Shown here: in pieces, positions 19,004 through 26,955 of the stretch | Layout: each line of letters begins with the position of its first letter | Position numbering within the stretch: the first letter of the stretch is position 1 | DNA from: Motiliproteus sp036961355 | GTDB lineage: Bacteria; Pseudomonadota; Gammaproteobacteria; Pseudomonadales; Balneatricaceae | Direction: 5' to 3' | DNA: 64,000 nucleotides | NCBI GenBank assembly: GCA_036961355.1 | Contig: JBALVL010000016.1 | Span: 39,112 to 103,111, forward strand | Translations under genes and position numbers: made by a program | The notes under the pieces: model-generated | The model's database searches: none | What the model was told of the DNA's origin: nothing | Seen by the model: the letters and a program-made list of their open reading frames with translations, nothing else

Positions 19004-20065
19004 TTACCTGGATATAGCGCCGGCTCTTAAACCGAGAACTTTACCCACCGTACGGTTCCAATTTGCGGCACATTCCGGGCCGCAACGCTCCGCCCAACGC
19101 GGTAAAATAACATCTATAGCTATTTGATTACGTACAGTAAGATCTGATTCAGAGGGTGCTACCAGAGTCATATTCCCCGTCTCGCCAATAGAACAAGGCC
19201 CGTCGGAGAGGCAAGCCAACGCGATGGCATCCTCAGTGGCAGTCTCTTGCCACATTTTTTCGGTTAACAATGTGACTTCTTTTTGCAGAAGGGCCTTTTG
19301 AGCATCGCTTAACAAATTCCATTTGTTCAGATTCATGGCACCGAAGGCCAGACCCCAACCAACACGCAAGGTATATCCATACGACGCTAACTTATAGAGT
19401 TCACCGGTATAAGCCGACATCGTTCCGGTGATGACGCAGTCAAAAATACCTTTCTCAAGCGCGTTAGGAACATCGTTAAAAGGGGCACTCACGGGGATCG
19501 CCCCTACCCCTTCAACAAAATCACCCAACGTGGTCAAAAATACCCGAATTCGCTTACCTTTAAGATCCTCAATACTGTCTATCCGGCTGTTACACCAGAT
19601 CATCTGACTTGGGAAAGGATATAACATCATCAATTTAGCATTATATTTTTCCGCAAAAGCGCGCTCTAGCGTTGGAAAATAGGCATCCGCTACCTGCTTT
19701 TGCACAGCGATGTTCTGCACCAGCGATGAAAGGTCGGCCCCTTCAAATATTTCACTTTCAGGCACCACATACCCAGGCAGGCCAAAAGCAAAATCAAATA
19801 CGCCATTTTTGACCAGGCGCATAATTTCATAACCCTGCAAGCCCAGTTCGGTGTGAGGTTTTATTTCGCCAATGATCTGCCCCTCACTGACTTCAGCAAT
19901 ACGCTCATTCCAGAACGGGCCTTCGTGCTTCTGATAATTTGTGAAGTAGCCCCAGGTACCTACCGCCTTGATGATGATGGTATCGCTGGCAGCCAAAATA
20001 CTGTTGGAAGTGATCATCACAAGACAGAGAACCAATGCAACTGTGCTGCTTGTTATTCTTTTCAT
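19004..20065 (-). CDS. TRAP-type solute-binding protein (DctP family), unlinked to its own permease
   Basis: A 353-residue exported protein with a signal peptide ending in SILAAS. The DctP-type core includes LKGKRIRVF, which carries the carboxylate-binding arginine region, then a segment like PNALEKGIFDCVITG. The ATG at 20065 fits the signal peptide; the frame extends upstream to 20197 without coding character. It is divergent from the histidine kinase gene and has no adjacent DctQM of its own on this strand. It may be an extra binding protein for the dctPQM system or a periplasmic sensor partner of the kinase, as TorT is for TorS. That role is inferred from position. Confidence 0.8.
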   Translation of the reverse strand: MKRITSSTVALVLCLVMITSNSILAASDTIIIKAVGTWGYFTNYQKHEGPFWNERIAEVSEGQIIGEIKPHTELGLQGYEIMRLVKNGVFDFAFGLPGYVVPESEIFEGADLSSLVQNIAVQKQVADAYFPTLERAFAEKYNAKLMMLYPFPSQMIWCNSRIDSIEDLKGKRIRVFLTTLGDFVEGVGAIPVSAPFNDVPNALEKGIFDCVITGTMSAYTGELYKLASYGYTLRVGWGLAFGAMNLNKWNLLSDAQKALLQKEVTLLTEKMWQETATEDAIALACLSDGPCSIGETGNMTLVAPSESDLTVRNQIAIDVILPRWAERCGPECAANWNRTVGKVLGLRAGAISR

Positions 20066-20083
20066 AAACACCGACTTTGCATA

Positions 20084-20119
20084 TACCCTGAATACTGTAT
20101 TAATGAGGCATTCAGGGTA
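20084..20119. promoter_or_regulatory. Inverted repeat upstream of the lone binding protein
   Basis: TACCCTGAAT and ATTCAGGGTA are perfect 10-bp arms separated by 16 bases, starting 19 bases before the ATG at 20065. This suggests an operator or a 5' leader hairpin. The binding factor is unknown. Confidence 0.5.
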
Positions 20120-20283
20120 GCCTCTATCATCGCGCTTGACTATAACCGCGTCAGCGAACGGCTTAGGGCCACTCAAACTGAGGTGCTGAAAAAGCAACCG
20201 ATGTCTCTTCTAGCTGTTACTGAACTCAAAATAATCGATAAAATGACTATTATGCAGATTCGACTTATCAAGGCATCATTTGT

Positions 20284-22227
20284 ATGAAACGTGGTCATAA
20301 GCTAGGGATTAGAGGACGTTTTTTTTTAGCGTTTGGCGCATTGAGCGCACTGACCCTGCTTGCAAGCCTTATTAGCTGGGTCTCTTATAACCGTCTAGGT
20401 GATGAATTGAATCTTGTAGTGGACGGCAATATTCAGACCCTCAGTCTGATGGCCGGCTTGAAGGAACGGGGGACCAAAATAACGTTGATGGCGCCGACCT
20501 TATTAGCAGCAAAGGATGAACATCGCCGCGAACGTATCTGGAAAGAGTTAAACCTCAACATCACCACCATGACAAACCTGTTGCCTGAAATTTATGCGAC
20601 GACTCAAGACCATGATGCGCAAACAGCCTTGTTTGGGCAGATTGATACGATAAAGGCCACCCTTGCCGAACTTGATAGTAATGTGCTCAATAAATTTGAA
20701 GTGCAACAACAGAAAAGATCTGAAAATCAGCGCTTGCGCTGGGTTTCTTCGAACTTTATTAGTGAAATTAATACATTAACCGACAGCGCCCAGAGAAACC
20801 TGTTTAGCTACTACAATCAGGAGTCGCCCGATAGCTGGATCATTATGAACAGTTACGGTCAAGAGGCGACCAACACCATCAATGCAGATCTACAGCGCCT
20901 GTATCGAATCAAGGCCGATGTGAATCTGCTCATTAACCTGGTCGACCGGGCACAACACCTGCCGGATCTGAACTCTCTGGTCGCGACCCAGGCCCATTCA
21001 GATGAAATCATTCAACGGATTAAGCAGGATATCCAGGCGGTGGATAACGTGCCTGGCATACAGGGATTGAAGCAAACCATTGTTAATATCGTTTTTCTGA
21101 CCCGTGGTGATAACAACATGTTTATGATCCGGAGCAAGGAGCGGGTAATACTCAGCGCCGGACAACTGCTGCTGACCCAGATGGGGGAGGAACTCGATAG
21201 TCTAAATGGCTTGATCGCTATTCAGACTAAAAAAACCGAGGAGGCCGCACAAAACTCGGCTAATAATGCCAAGGCGACCATTAAAAAAGGCCGCATCTGG
21301 ATGTTGTTAATGGCGGCAGCAAGTTTATTGTTTTCTATTTTGATTGTTTGGCTCTATGTCGGGCGCAACATGGTGGCGCGGATTACCAGCCTGGATCGCA
21401 GTATGCGATCGATATCCAATGGCAATCTGGATGAACAAGTGCAGGTTAAAGGCGATGATGAAATCAGTGCAATGGCGCGCTCGCTGATCAGTTTTCGTGA
21501 TCAGCTCACCACGCTCCAGGAAGAGCTGGTACAGGCCGGTAAACTGGCCGCCCTTGGTCAGCTATCGGCAGGAATCGCCCATGAAATAAACCAGCCGCTG
21601 TCGGCAATCGGGCATTATTCACACAATGGTCTGCGCTTGCTTAATGCCGGTCGAGTGGAGGAAACTGAGAAAAACCTGAACCAGATATCGAATCTGACCA
21701 AGCGTGCCAACACCATCATTACACGGCTTAAATCGTTAGCCCGAAATCAGCCAATTAACCTGGTTGTGGTTGATGTCCAACGTGTCGTGGATAACGTCTT
21801 GCTGATGCTCGAGGGTGATGAAGTAAGAAAACTAACCACCATTGAGGTCTCTTTTCACAGCCCTGTTAATCGGGTCAAGGCAGACCCCGTGCAACTTGAA
21901 CAGGTGGTTTTGAATCTAGTCACAAACGCGCTGGACGCCATCAACAATCAGCCAGAACAATGGATTAATATTGACTGTCGGCACAACAGAGACAGAGTGG
22001 AAATTTATGTCCGTGACAGCGGACCGGGGATTAGCACAGAGATGCGTAAGCAAATATTCGAGCCTTTTTTCACCACCAAACGCCGAGGCCAGAGTCTGGG
22101 GTTGGGCCTGTCTATTTCGTATAACATTATTAGGAATTTTGGTGGCAAACTGACTGTTGAGGATGATTCAAATAATGGCGCGTCTTTTTGTATCCAGTTA
22201 CCCGAATACCGGAGTAACCCGTCATGA
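20284..22227 (+). CDS. Sensor histidine kinase, TorS-like periplasmic sensor, TRAP-linked
   Basis: A 647-residue inner-membrane kinase. The first membrane segment is at about residues 13-33, then a long helical periplasmic region (about 35-335) resembling the TorS-type sensor (GLKERGTKITLMAPTLLAA), and a second membrane segment at about 337-358. A HAMP segment, HisKA with AGIAHEINQPLSAIG (His433) and an HATPase domain with NLVTNALDAI and GLGLGLSIS-like G-box follow. The HEINQPL box is that of DctB-type kinases. Its stop overlaps the start of the response regulator gene. It probably senses the TRAP substrate, perhaps through the divergent binding protein. Confidence 0.88.
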   Translation: MKRGHKLGIRGRFFLAFGALSALTLLASLISWVSYNRLGDELNLVVDGNIQTLSLMAGLKERGTKITLMAPTLLAAKDEHRRERIWKELNLNITTMTNLLPEIYATTQDHDAQTALFGQIDTIKATLAELDSNVLNKFEVQQQKRSENQRLRWVSSNFISEINTLTDSAQRNLFSYYNQESPDSWIIMNSYGQEATNTINADLQRLYRIKADVNLLINLVDRAQHLPDLNSLVATQAHSDEIIQRIKQDIQAVDNVPGIQGLKQTIVNIVFLTRGDNNMFMIRSKERVILSAGQLLLTQMGEELDSLNGLIAIQTKKTEEAAQNSANNAKATIKKGRIWMLLMAAASLLFSILIVWLYVGRNMVARITSLDRSMRSISNGNLDEQVQVKGDDEISAMARSLISFRDQLTTLQEELVQAGKLAALGQLSAGIAHEINQPLSAIGHYSHNGLRLLNAGRVEETEKNLNQISNLTKRANTIITRLKSLARNQPINLVVVDVQRVVDNVLLMLEGDEVRKLTTIEVSFHSPVNRVKADPVQLEQVVLNLVTNALDAINNQPEQWINIDCRHNRDRVEIYVRDSGPGISTEMRKQIFEPFFTTKRRGQSLGLGLSISYNIIRNFGGKLTVEDDSNNGASFCIQLPEYRSNPS

Positions 22228-23591
22228 GTTCAACCATGCTTGATGGTCAGGTAATCGTCATTGATGATGAAGAGATCATGCGCGAATCAATGCTTCAGAC
22301 GCTTGAGCTCGAAGGCTATACCGCAAAGGCTTATGACGATCCGGAGCCGGTTTTTGCGCAATGCTCCATCAGTTGGCCGGGGGTTATTATTTGTGATGTT
22401 CGCATGGATATCATGAATGGTCTCGACGTCCTGCAAAGAATACTCGCTATCGATTCAGAAATTCCGGTCATTCTGTTCAGTGGCCATGCCGATATCGCCA
22501 TTGCGATCAAGGCGATTCGACAAGGCGCTTACGACTTTTTGGAAAAAACCGATGATCCGCAACATCATCTCAACACTGTCCAACGGGCTTGGAAAAAGCG
22601 GGAACTGGTACTCGAAAACCGTCGTTTGCGTCAAGCCATCGAAGGGCAGCATCAAATTGATGATCGCCTGGTTGGCCAGACCGATGTAATAGCCAGGCTC
22701 CGTGAAACGGTGCTGCAACTGGCTCAGGTCGATGTTGATCTGGTCGTCAATGGCGAGACCGGTACCGGTAAGGAGGTTGTAGCCAAATGCCTCCATGACT
22801 TCAGTCCACGCAGCAACAAGCCGTTTGTTGCTCTCAACTGTGGCGCGGTGACAGAATCTGTCATCGAGAGCGAATTGTTTGGCCATGAAGCGGGATCGTT
22901 TACCGGTGCCAACAAGAAGCGTATCGGTAAGATCGAGCATGCCTGCGGAGGTACCCTGTTTCTGGATGAGATAGAAAGCATGCCGGCATCTCTTCAAGTC
23001 AGGCTGCTACGACTGTTGCAGGAGCGGACACTGCAACGGCTGGGCGGTAATTCAGAGATAAAAGTGGATATCCGGGTTGTTGCCGCCTCTAAGGTTGATT
23101 TGAGGCAAGCGGCCGATCAGGGAGACTTCCGGGAAGATCTCTACTATCGACTGAATGTCGCCAGTATTTATATCCCCAGCCTGGATCAACGAAAAAGTGA
23201 TATCCCGCTATTGTTTACCCATTTTGTTGATCAGGCGAGTCAGCGCTTTGGACGTGATAACAGACCAGTAACCGACCTGTTATTACAGCAACTCACCATG
23301 CAGTCATGGCCGGGGAACGTGCGAGAGTTACGTAATGCTGCCGAGCGTTGGGCATTAGGTTTACCTTTAGGCGGCAACACCAGCGCTTCACCGACGCCAC
23401 AGCCGACGCCACAACAGGGCAACTTGGACGAACTGATAGCCAGCTATGAGAGGGAGGTCATTCTTTCAGCGCTCAAAGCCAATAACGGGCAAGCTGAAGT
23501 GACCGCTCAAGCGTTAGGTATTCCACGCAAAAAGCTCTACCTGCGGATGAAAAAGTACGGCATCGAGCGGCGGGATTTCAGCGACCCATGA
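22224..23591 (+). CDS. Sigma-54-dependent response regulator (DctD-like)
   Basis: A 455-residue activator of sigma-54 RNA polymerase. It has a receiver domain with the phospho-acceptor Asp58 (ICDVRMDIMNG), an AAA+ domain with Walker A GETGTGKE, the sigma-54 contact loop ELFGHEAGSFTGA, and a Fis-type helix-turn-helix at the C-terminus (VTAQALGIPRKKLYLRM). The usual GAFTGA loop reads GSFTGA here. It overlaps the kinase gene by four bases and sits 197 bases before dctP, whose leader has a -24/-12 promoter, so dctPQM is the likely target. Confidence 0.92.
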   Translation: MSSTMLDGQVIVIDDEEIMRESMLQTLELEGYTAKAYDDPEPVFAQCSISWPGVIICDVRMDIMNGLDVLQRILAIDSEIPVILFSGHADIAIAIKAIRQGAYDFLEKTDDPQHHLNTVQRAWKKRELVLENRRLRQAIEGQHQIDDRLVGQTDVIARLRETVLQLAQVDVDLVVNGETGTGKEVVAKCLHDFSPRSNKPFVALNCGAVTESVIESELFGHEAGSFTGANKKRIGKIEHACGGTLFLDEIESMPASLQVRLLRLLQERTLQRLGGNSEIKVDIRVVAASKVDLRQAADQGDFREDLYYRLNVASIYIPSLDQRKSDIPLLFTHFVDQASQRFGRDNRPVTDLLLQQLTMQSWPGNVRELRNAAERWALGLPLGGNTSASPTPQPTPQQGNLDELIASYEREVILSALKANNGQAEVTAQALGIPRKKLYLRMKKYGIERRDFSDP

Positions 23592-23712
23592 GTTAAAAGT
23601 GACTCATATAGACAGGACTACTTGAGTCAATACTGTCCCGATGAGGGAATAAATGTCCAAACACAAAACACTAACTTATTATTTTATAAGGAATTATTGT
23701 TCTATTCAGAGT

Positions 23713-23728
23713 TGGCCTCTGACTTGCA
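23713..23728 (+). promoter_or_regulatory. Sigma-54 (-24/-12) promoter of dctPQM
   Basis: TGGCCTCTGACTTGCA keeps the GG and GC dinucleotides with the exact 10-base spacing of the TGGCAC-N5-TTGC consensus, about 60 bases before the dctP ATG. Upstream, GACTCA (about 23600) and TGAGTC (about 23622) are half-sites that could bind the regulator. Confidence 0.8.
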
Positions 23729-23788
23729 TTATCAGCTGTAGCGAATGCCATCGGTATTTGTATCAACACTGATACTTGGAGAATAATA

Positions 23789-24769
23789 ATGAAAATAACA
23801 ACCAATAAAGCCGCAGTCCTGTTGGCGTCCGTACTGACATTAGGATCGGCCAGTAGTGCTTCAGCCGCAACCCAATGGCATATGCCGACTCCGTATGGCG
23901 ATGCCAACCTTCCCACCCAGATTGCCCACCAGTTTGCCGAAGATATCAAAAGCAAGACCTCTGGCGAGCTGGATATCGTGGTCCACTCCGGCGCATCGTT
24001 AATTAAGCACCCCGAGATCCCCCGAGCGGTTAAAACCGGACAGGTTCAGCTTGGCGAAGTGTTTATCGGCATCATGGGCAACACCCATCCTGTCTTCAAA
24101 CATGACAACATTCCTTTTTTGGCAACAACTTACGACAGCGCTGAAAAACTTTGGCATGCCGCTAAGCCAGAGGTCGAAAAGCAACTCAACAAAGAAGGCA
24201 TGATGCTGCTCTACACCGTGGCATGGCCTGCTCAAAGCTTGTACACCAAAGCACCGGTCAACTCTCTGGCTGACCTCAAGGGTTCGAAGATGCGCGCCTA
24301 CAGCCCATCCACCTCTCGCCTGGCCGACCTGATGAATACCTCACCAACCACGGTGCAGGTTCCTGAGATTCCACAAGCATTCAGCACCGGCATTATCGAC
24401 GCGATGATCACCTCACCTTCTACTGGCGTGAATGGTCAGGCTTGGGATTACCTGAGCCACTACACCGATGTCCGTGCCTGGATTCCTAAGAACGTGGTGG
24501 TGGTCAATAAGCGCTCTTTCAAGCGACTCGATAAGAACACCCAGCAGGTGATTCTCGATGCAGCAGCCGCTGCTGAAGCCAAAGGCTGGGCCGGTGTGCG
24601 CGGAAAAGCGCTCGAAGATACCCAAACGCTGGCCGATAAAGGCATCGTCGTATCCGAGCCTTCGGCTGAACTGATGGCCGAGCTAAACAAGATCGGCGCC
24701 ACCATGATCGAGGAGTGGAAAGACGAAGCGCCCGAAGTTGAGGCGATTCTGACCAATTTCAACCAGTAA
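23789..24769 (+). CDS. dctP: TRAP transporter solute-binding protein DctP
   Basis: A 326-residue periplasmic binding protein with a signal peptide ending at SASAA. It has the DctP fold, including LKGSKMRAYSPSTSRL with the arginine that pairs with the substrate carboxylate, and PQAFSTGIIDAMITS. It delivers an organic acid, probably a C4-dicarboxylate or similar, to the DctQM permease encoded next. The exact substrate cannot be read from sequence. It is the first gene of a sigma-54-driven operon. Confidence 0.92.
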   Translation: MKITTNKAAVLLASVLTLGSASSASAATQWHMPTPYGDANLPTQIAHQFAEDIKSKTSGELDIVVHSGASLIKHPEIPRAVKTGQVQLGEVFIGIMGNTHPVFKHDNIPFLATTYDSAEKLWHAAKPEVEKQLNKEGMMLLYTVAWPAQSLYTKAPVNSLADLKGSKMRAYSPSTSRLADLMNTSPTTVQVPEIPQAFSTGIIDAMITSPSTGVNGQAWDYLSHYTDVRAWIPKNVVVVNKRSFKRLDKNTQQVILDAAAAAEAKGWAGVRGKALEDTQTLADKGIVVSEPSAELMAELNKIGATMIEEWKDEAPEVEAILTNFNQ

Positions 24770-24826
24770 TCCTCGACGCTAACGGCCCTGCGAACGTTGC
24801 AGGGCCTATCACACAGGGTCGTTATT

Positions 24827-25345
24827 ATGCGCTCGCTACTCGATAAGCTTTATCTCGCTTCCGGATACCTGTCAGGGTTCTGCATCGTTCTGATTACGCT
24901 GATTATTACCGCGCAAATCGTGGGCAGGCTGTTCGGCTTTATCGTGCCGTCGGCAGAAGATTTTTCCGGTTACGCCTTAGCAGCCTCAACTTTTTTCGGG
25001 CTGGCCTACACGTTTCGTCAGGGAGGGCATATCAGGGTCACCTTGGTTATCCAGCACTGGACCCGCGGCTCGCGTTACATTCAAGAGTTGATGGTACTGA
25101 TTTTTGGCCTGCTTCTGGTCGGCTTCATGTCTTTCTACGCGGTACACATGGTGTGGGAATCCTACATCTTCGAAGAGGTGTCATCGGGCTATGTTTCGGT
25201 CCCTATCTGGATGCCTCAGGTCCCCGTCGCACTGGGCATCCTGATGTTGAACATTGCCATTTTGGATGACGTCATCGCAATGTTAAGACGGCACACCCCA
25301 TCGTACAAAGCTCACGAAGGTGAAATTCACCTGGAGGAAATCTAA
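24827..25345 (+). CDS. dctQ: TRAP transporter small permease DctQ
   Basis: A 172-residue inner-membrane protein with four predicted membrane segments, the small subunit of the TRAP permease. It includes the family segment SAEDFSGYALAASTFFGLAY. The ATG at 24827 is preceded by ACAGGG; an in-frame upstream start at 24797 would add ten residues without support. Its stop overlaps the dctM start by one base. Confidence 0.92.
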   Translation: MRSLLDKLYLASGYLSGFCIVLITLIITAQIVGRLFGFIVPSAEDFSGYALAASTFFGLAYTFRQGGHIRVTLVIQHWTRGSRYIQELMVLIFGLLLVGFMSFYAVHMVWESYIFEEVSSGYVSVPIWMPQVPVALGILMLNIAILDDVIAMLRRHTPSYKAHEGEIHLEEI

Positions 25346-26652
25346 TGGACATGGCCGTGATTGCAATCTCCCTGGCGGTGTTCATGCTGCTGATGCTGGC
25401 GCTCGGCGTCTGGGTTTCTCTAGCGCTGTTTGGCGTTGGGGTTATGGGACTATTTTTGTCGGGCAACGAGCAGATAGGCTTACTCTTTGCCACCTCAACC
25501 TGGGGATCCAGTACCTCGTGGTCACTGACCGCGTTGCCACTGTTTATCTGGATGGGTGAGATCCTCTTTCGTACCCGCCTATCCGAGGATCTGTTCAAAG
25601 GGTTATCACCCTGGCTAAGCGGACTGCCGGGGAAACTGCTCCATGTAAACGTACTCAGTTGTGGCATTTTTGCCGCCGTGTCGGGCTCTTCCGCTGCCAC
25701 AGCCGCCACTATTGGCCGTATGACACTGCCCGAGCTCAAGGCGCAGGGATATAGCGACAAGATGGCAGTAGGTACGTTGGCAGGATCAGGAACGCTGGGA
25801 CTGCTGATTCCTCCTTCGATCATACTGATCGTTTACGGCGTTGCCGCTGAGGTATCGATCGGTCGTCTGTTCATCGCAGGTGCACTGCCGGGTTTGCTGC
25901 TAGTTACACTGTTTATGGGTTATACCGTCTGCTGGGCACTGCTGAACAAGGACGAGTTACCCAAACACGACAAATCCCATGTGTCCTTTGCGGCAAAGGT
26001 CAAAGCCTTGCGTTTGCTGTTGCCGATTTTGGGCTTGATTGGTTTTGTACTGGGCTCAATCTACGGCGGATTAACCACCCCCACCGAAGCCGCTGCACTG
26101 GGCGTTGTGGGAGCACTGTTTCTGGCCGGTGTCACCGGTTCGCTGAACAAGAGCAGCTTTGTTGAAAGCCTGACCGGAGCGGTCAAAAGTTCCTGCATGA
26201 TCGGCATGATTCTGGCCGGGGCGCACTTTCTGACCCTGGCGATGGGCTTTCTCGGCATCCCCAGAGCCTTGGCGGAATGGATCGGTCATATGTCCCTTTC
26301 TCCCGGGGTACTACTGATCTATCTGACCTTCTTGTTTGTGGCGCTTGGCTGCTTCCTAGACGGTATCTCCGTGGTGGTTTTGACTGTAGCCGTGGTACTG
26401 CCGATGGTGCAGCAGGCCGGTATCGATCTGCTCTGGTTCGGTATCTATATCGTGCTGGTGGTCGAAATGTCGCAGATCACACCGCCGGTGGGCTTCAACC
26501 TGTTCGTGATTCAGTCGCTAACCGGCAAGGACATTCTGTATGTCGCCCGCGCTGCGCTGCCGTTCTTCCTGCTGATCTTGTTTGCCGTGGTATTGATCTA
26601 CCTGTTCCCGGAGATCGTTACCTACCTACCGACGAGCATGAGCCAAAGATAA
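25345..26652 (+). CDS. dctM: TRAP transporter large permease DctM
   Basis: A 435-residue inner-membrane protein with about 12 membrane segments, the Na+-coupled translocation subunit of the TRAP transporter. It shows the DctM motifs GTLAGSGTLGLLIPPSI and TPTEAAALGVVGAL, and EMSQITPPVGFNLFVI near the C-terminus. It overlaps dctQ. A GC-rich hairpin follows its stop. Confidence 0.94.
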   Translation: MDMAVIAISLAVFMLLMLALGVWVSLALFGVGVMGLFLSGNEQIGLLFATSTWGSSTSWSLTALPLFIWMGEILFRTRLSEDLFKGLSPWLSGLPGKLLHVNVLSCGIFAAVSGSSAATAATIGRMTLPELKAQGYSDKMAVGTLAGSGTLGLLIPPSIILIVYGVAAEVSIGRLFIAGALPGLLLVTLFMGYTVCWALLNKDELPKHDKSHVSFAAKVKALRLLLPILGLIGFVLGSIYGGLTTPTEAAALGVVGALFLAGVTGSLNKSSFVESLTGAVKSSCMIGMILAGAHFLTLAMGFLGIPRALAEWIGHMSLSPGVLLIYLTFLFVALGCFLDGISVVVLTVAVVLPMVQQAGIDLLWFGIYIVLVVEMSQITPPVGFNLFVIQSLTGKDILYVARAALPFFLLILFAVVLIYLFPEIVTYLPTSMSQR

Positions 26653-26955
26653 TCGGCATCAGGGCCGCTACGCTGGAACTGGCGGCCCTGATGAAAATCG
26701 ATAACCACCAAACTCCCCTACTACCGACGCCACACACGCCCACGTCTGCGTGTACAGCAGAGTATTGTCCAAATAAAACCGACTGTAATGGATAGTCAAA
26801 CAACAAACGATCCGAGCATACCGGTGCAACCACTACCACAGAGCGCCCGAGTAATTCACACATTAGTTACCAAAACATTAATTACAAAACATTAGCTCCA
26901 AAACTTTTTTCCAAAAACAGTTGGGTTCAACGCCCACAAGAGGTTTAGACAGACC
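26653..26955. other. Intergenic region between dctM and the glutamate dehydrogenase gene
   Basis: Apart from the dctM hairpin, no open frame with coding character is seen. Near 26870-26905 the string AAAACATTA occurs twice in an A/T-rich leader just before the dehydrogenase gene; no clear promoter is assigned. Confidence 0.6.
26657..26693 (+). terminator. Hairpin after dctM
   Basis: CATCAGGGCCGC and GCGGCCCTGATG form a perfect 12-bp stem with a 13-base loop, five bases after the dctM stop. There is no T-run, so it is either a weak terminator or an mRNA 3'-end stabiliser. Confidence 0.55.
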
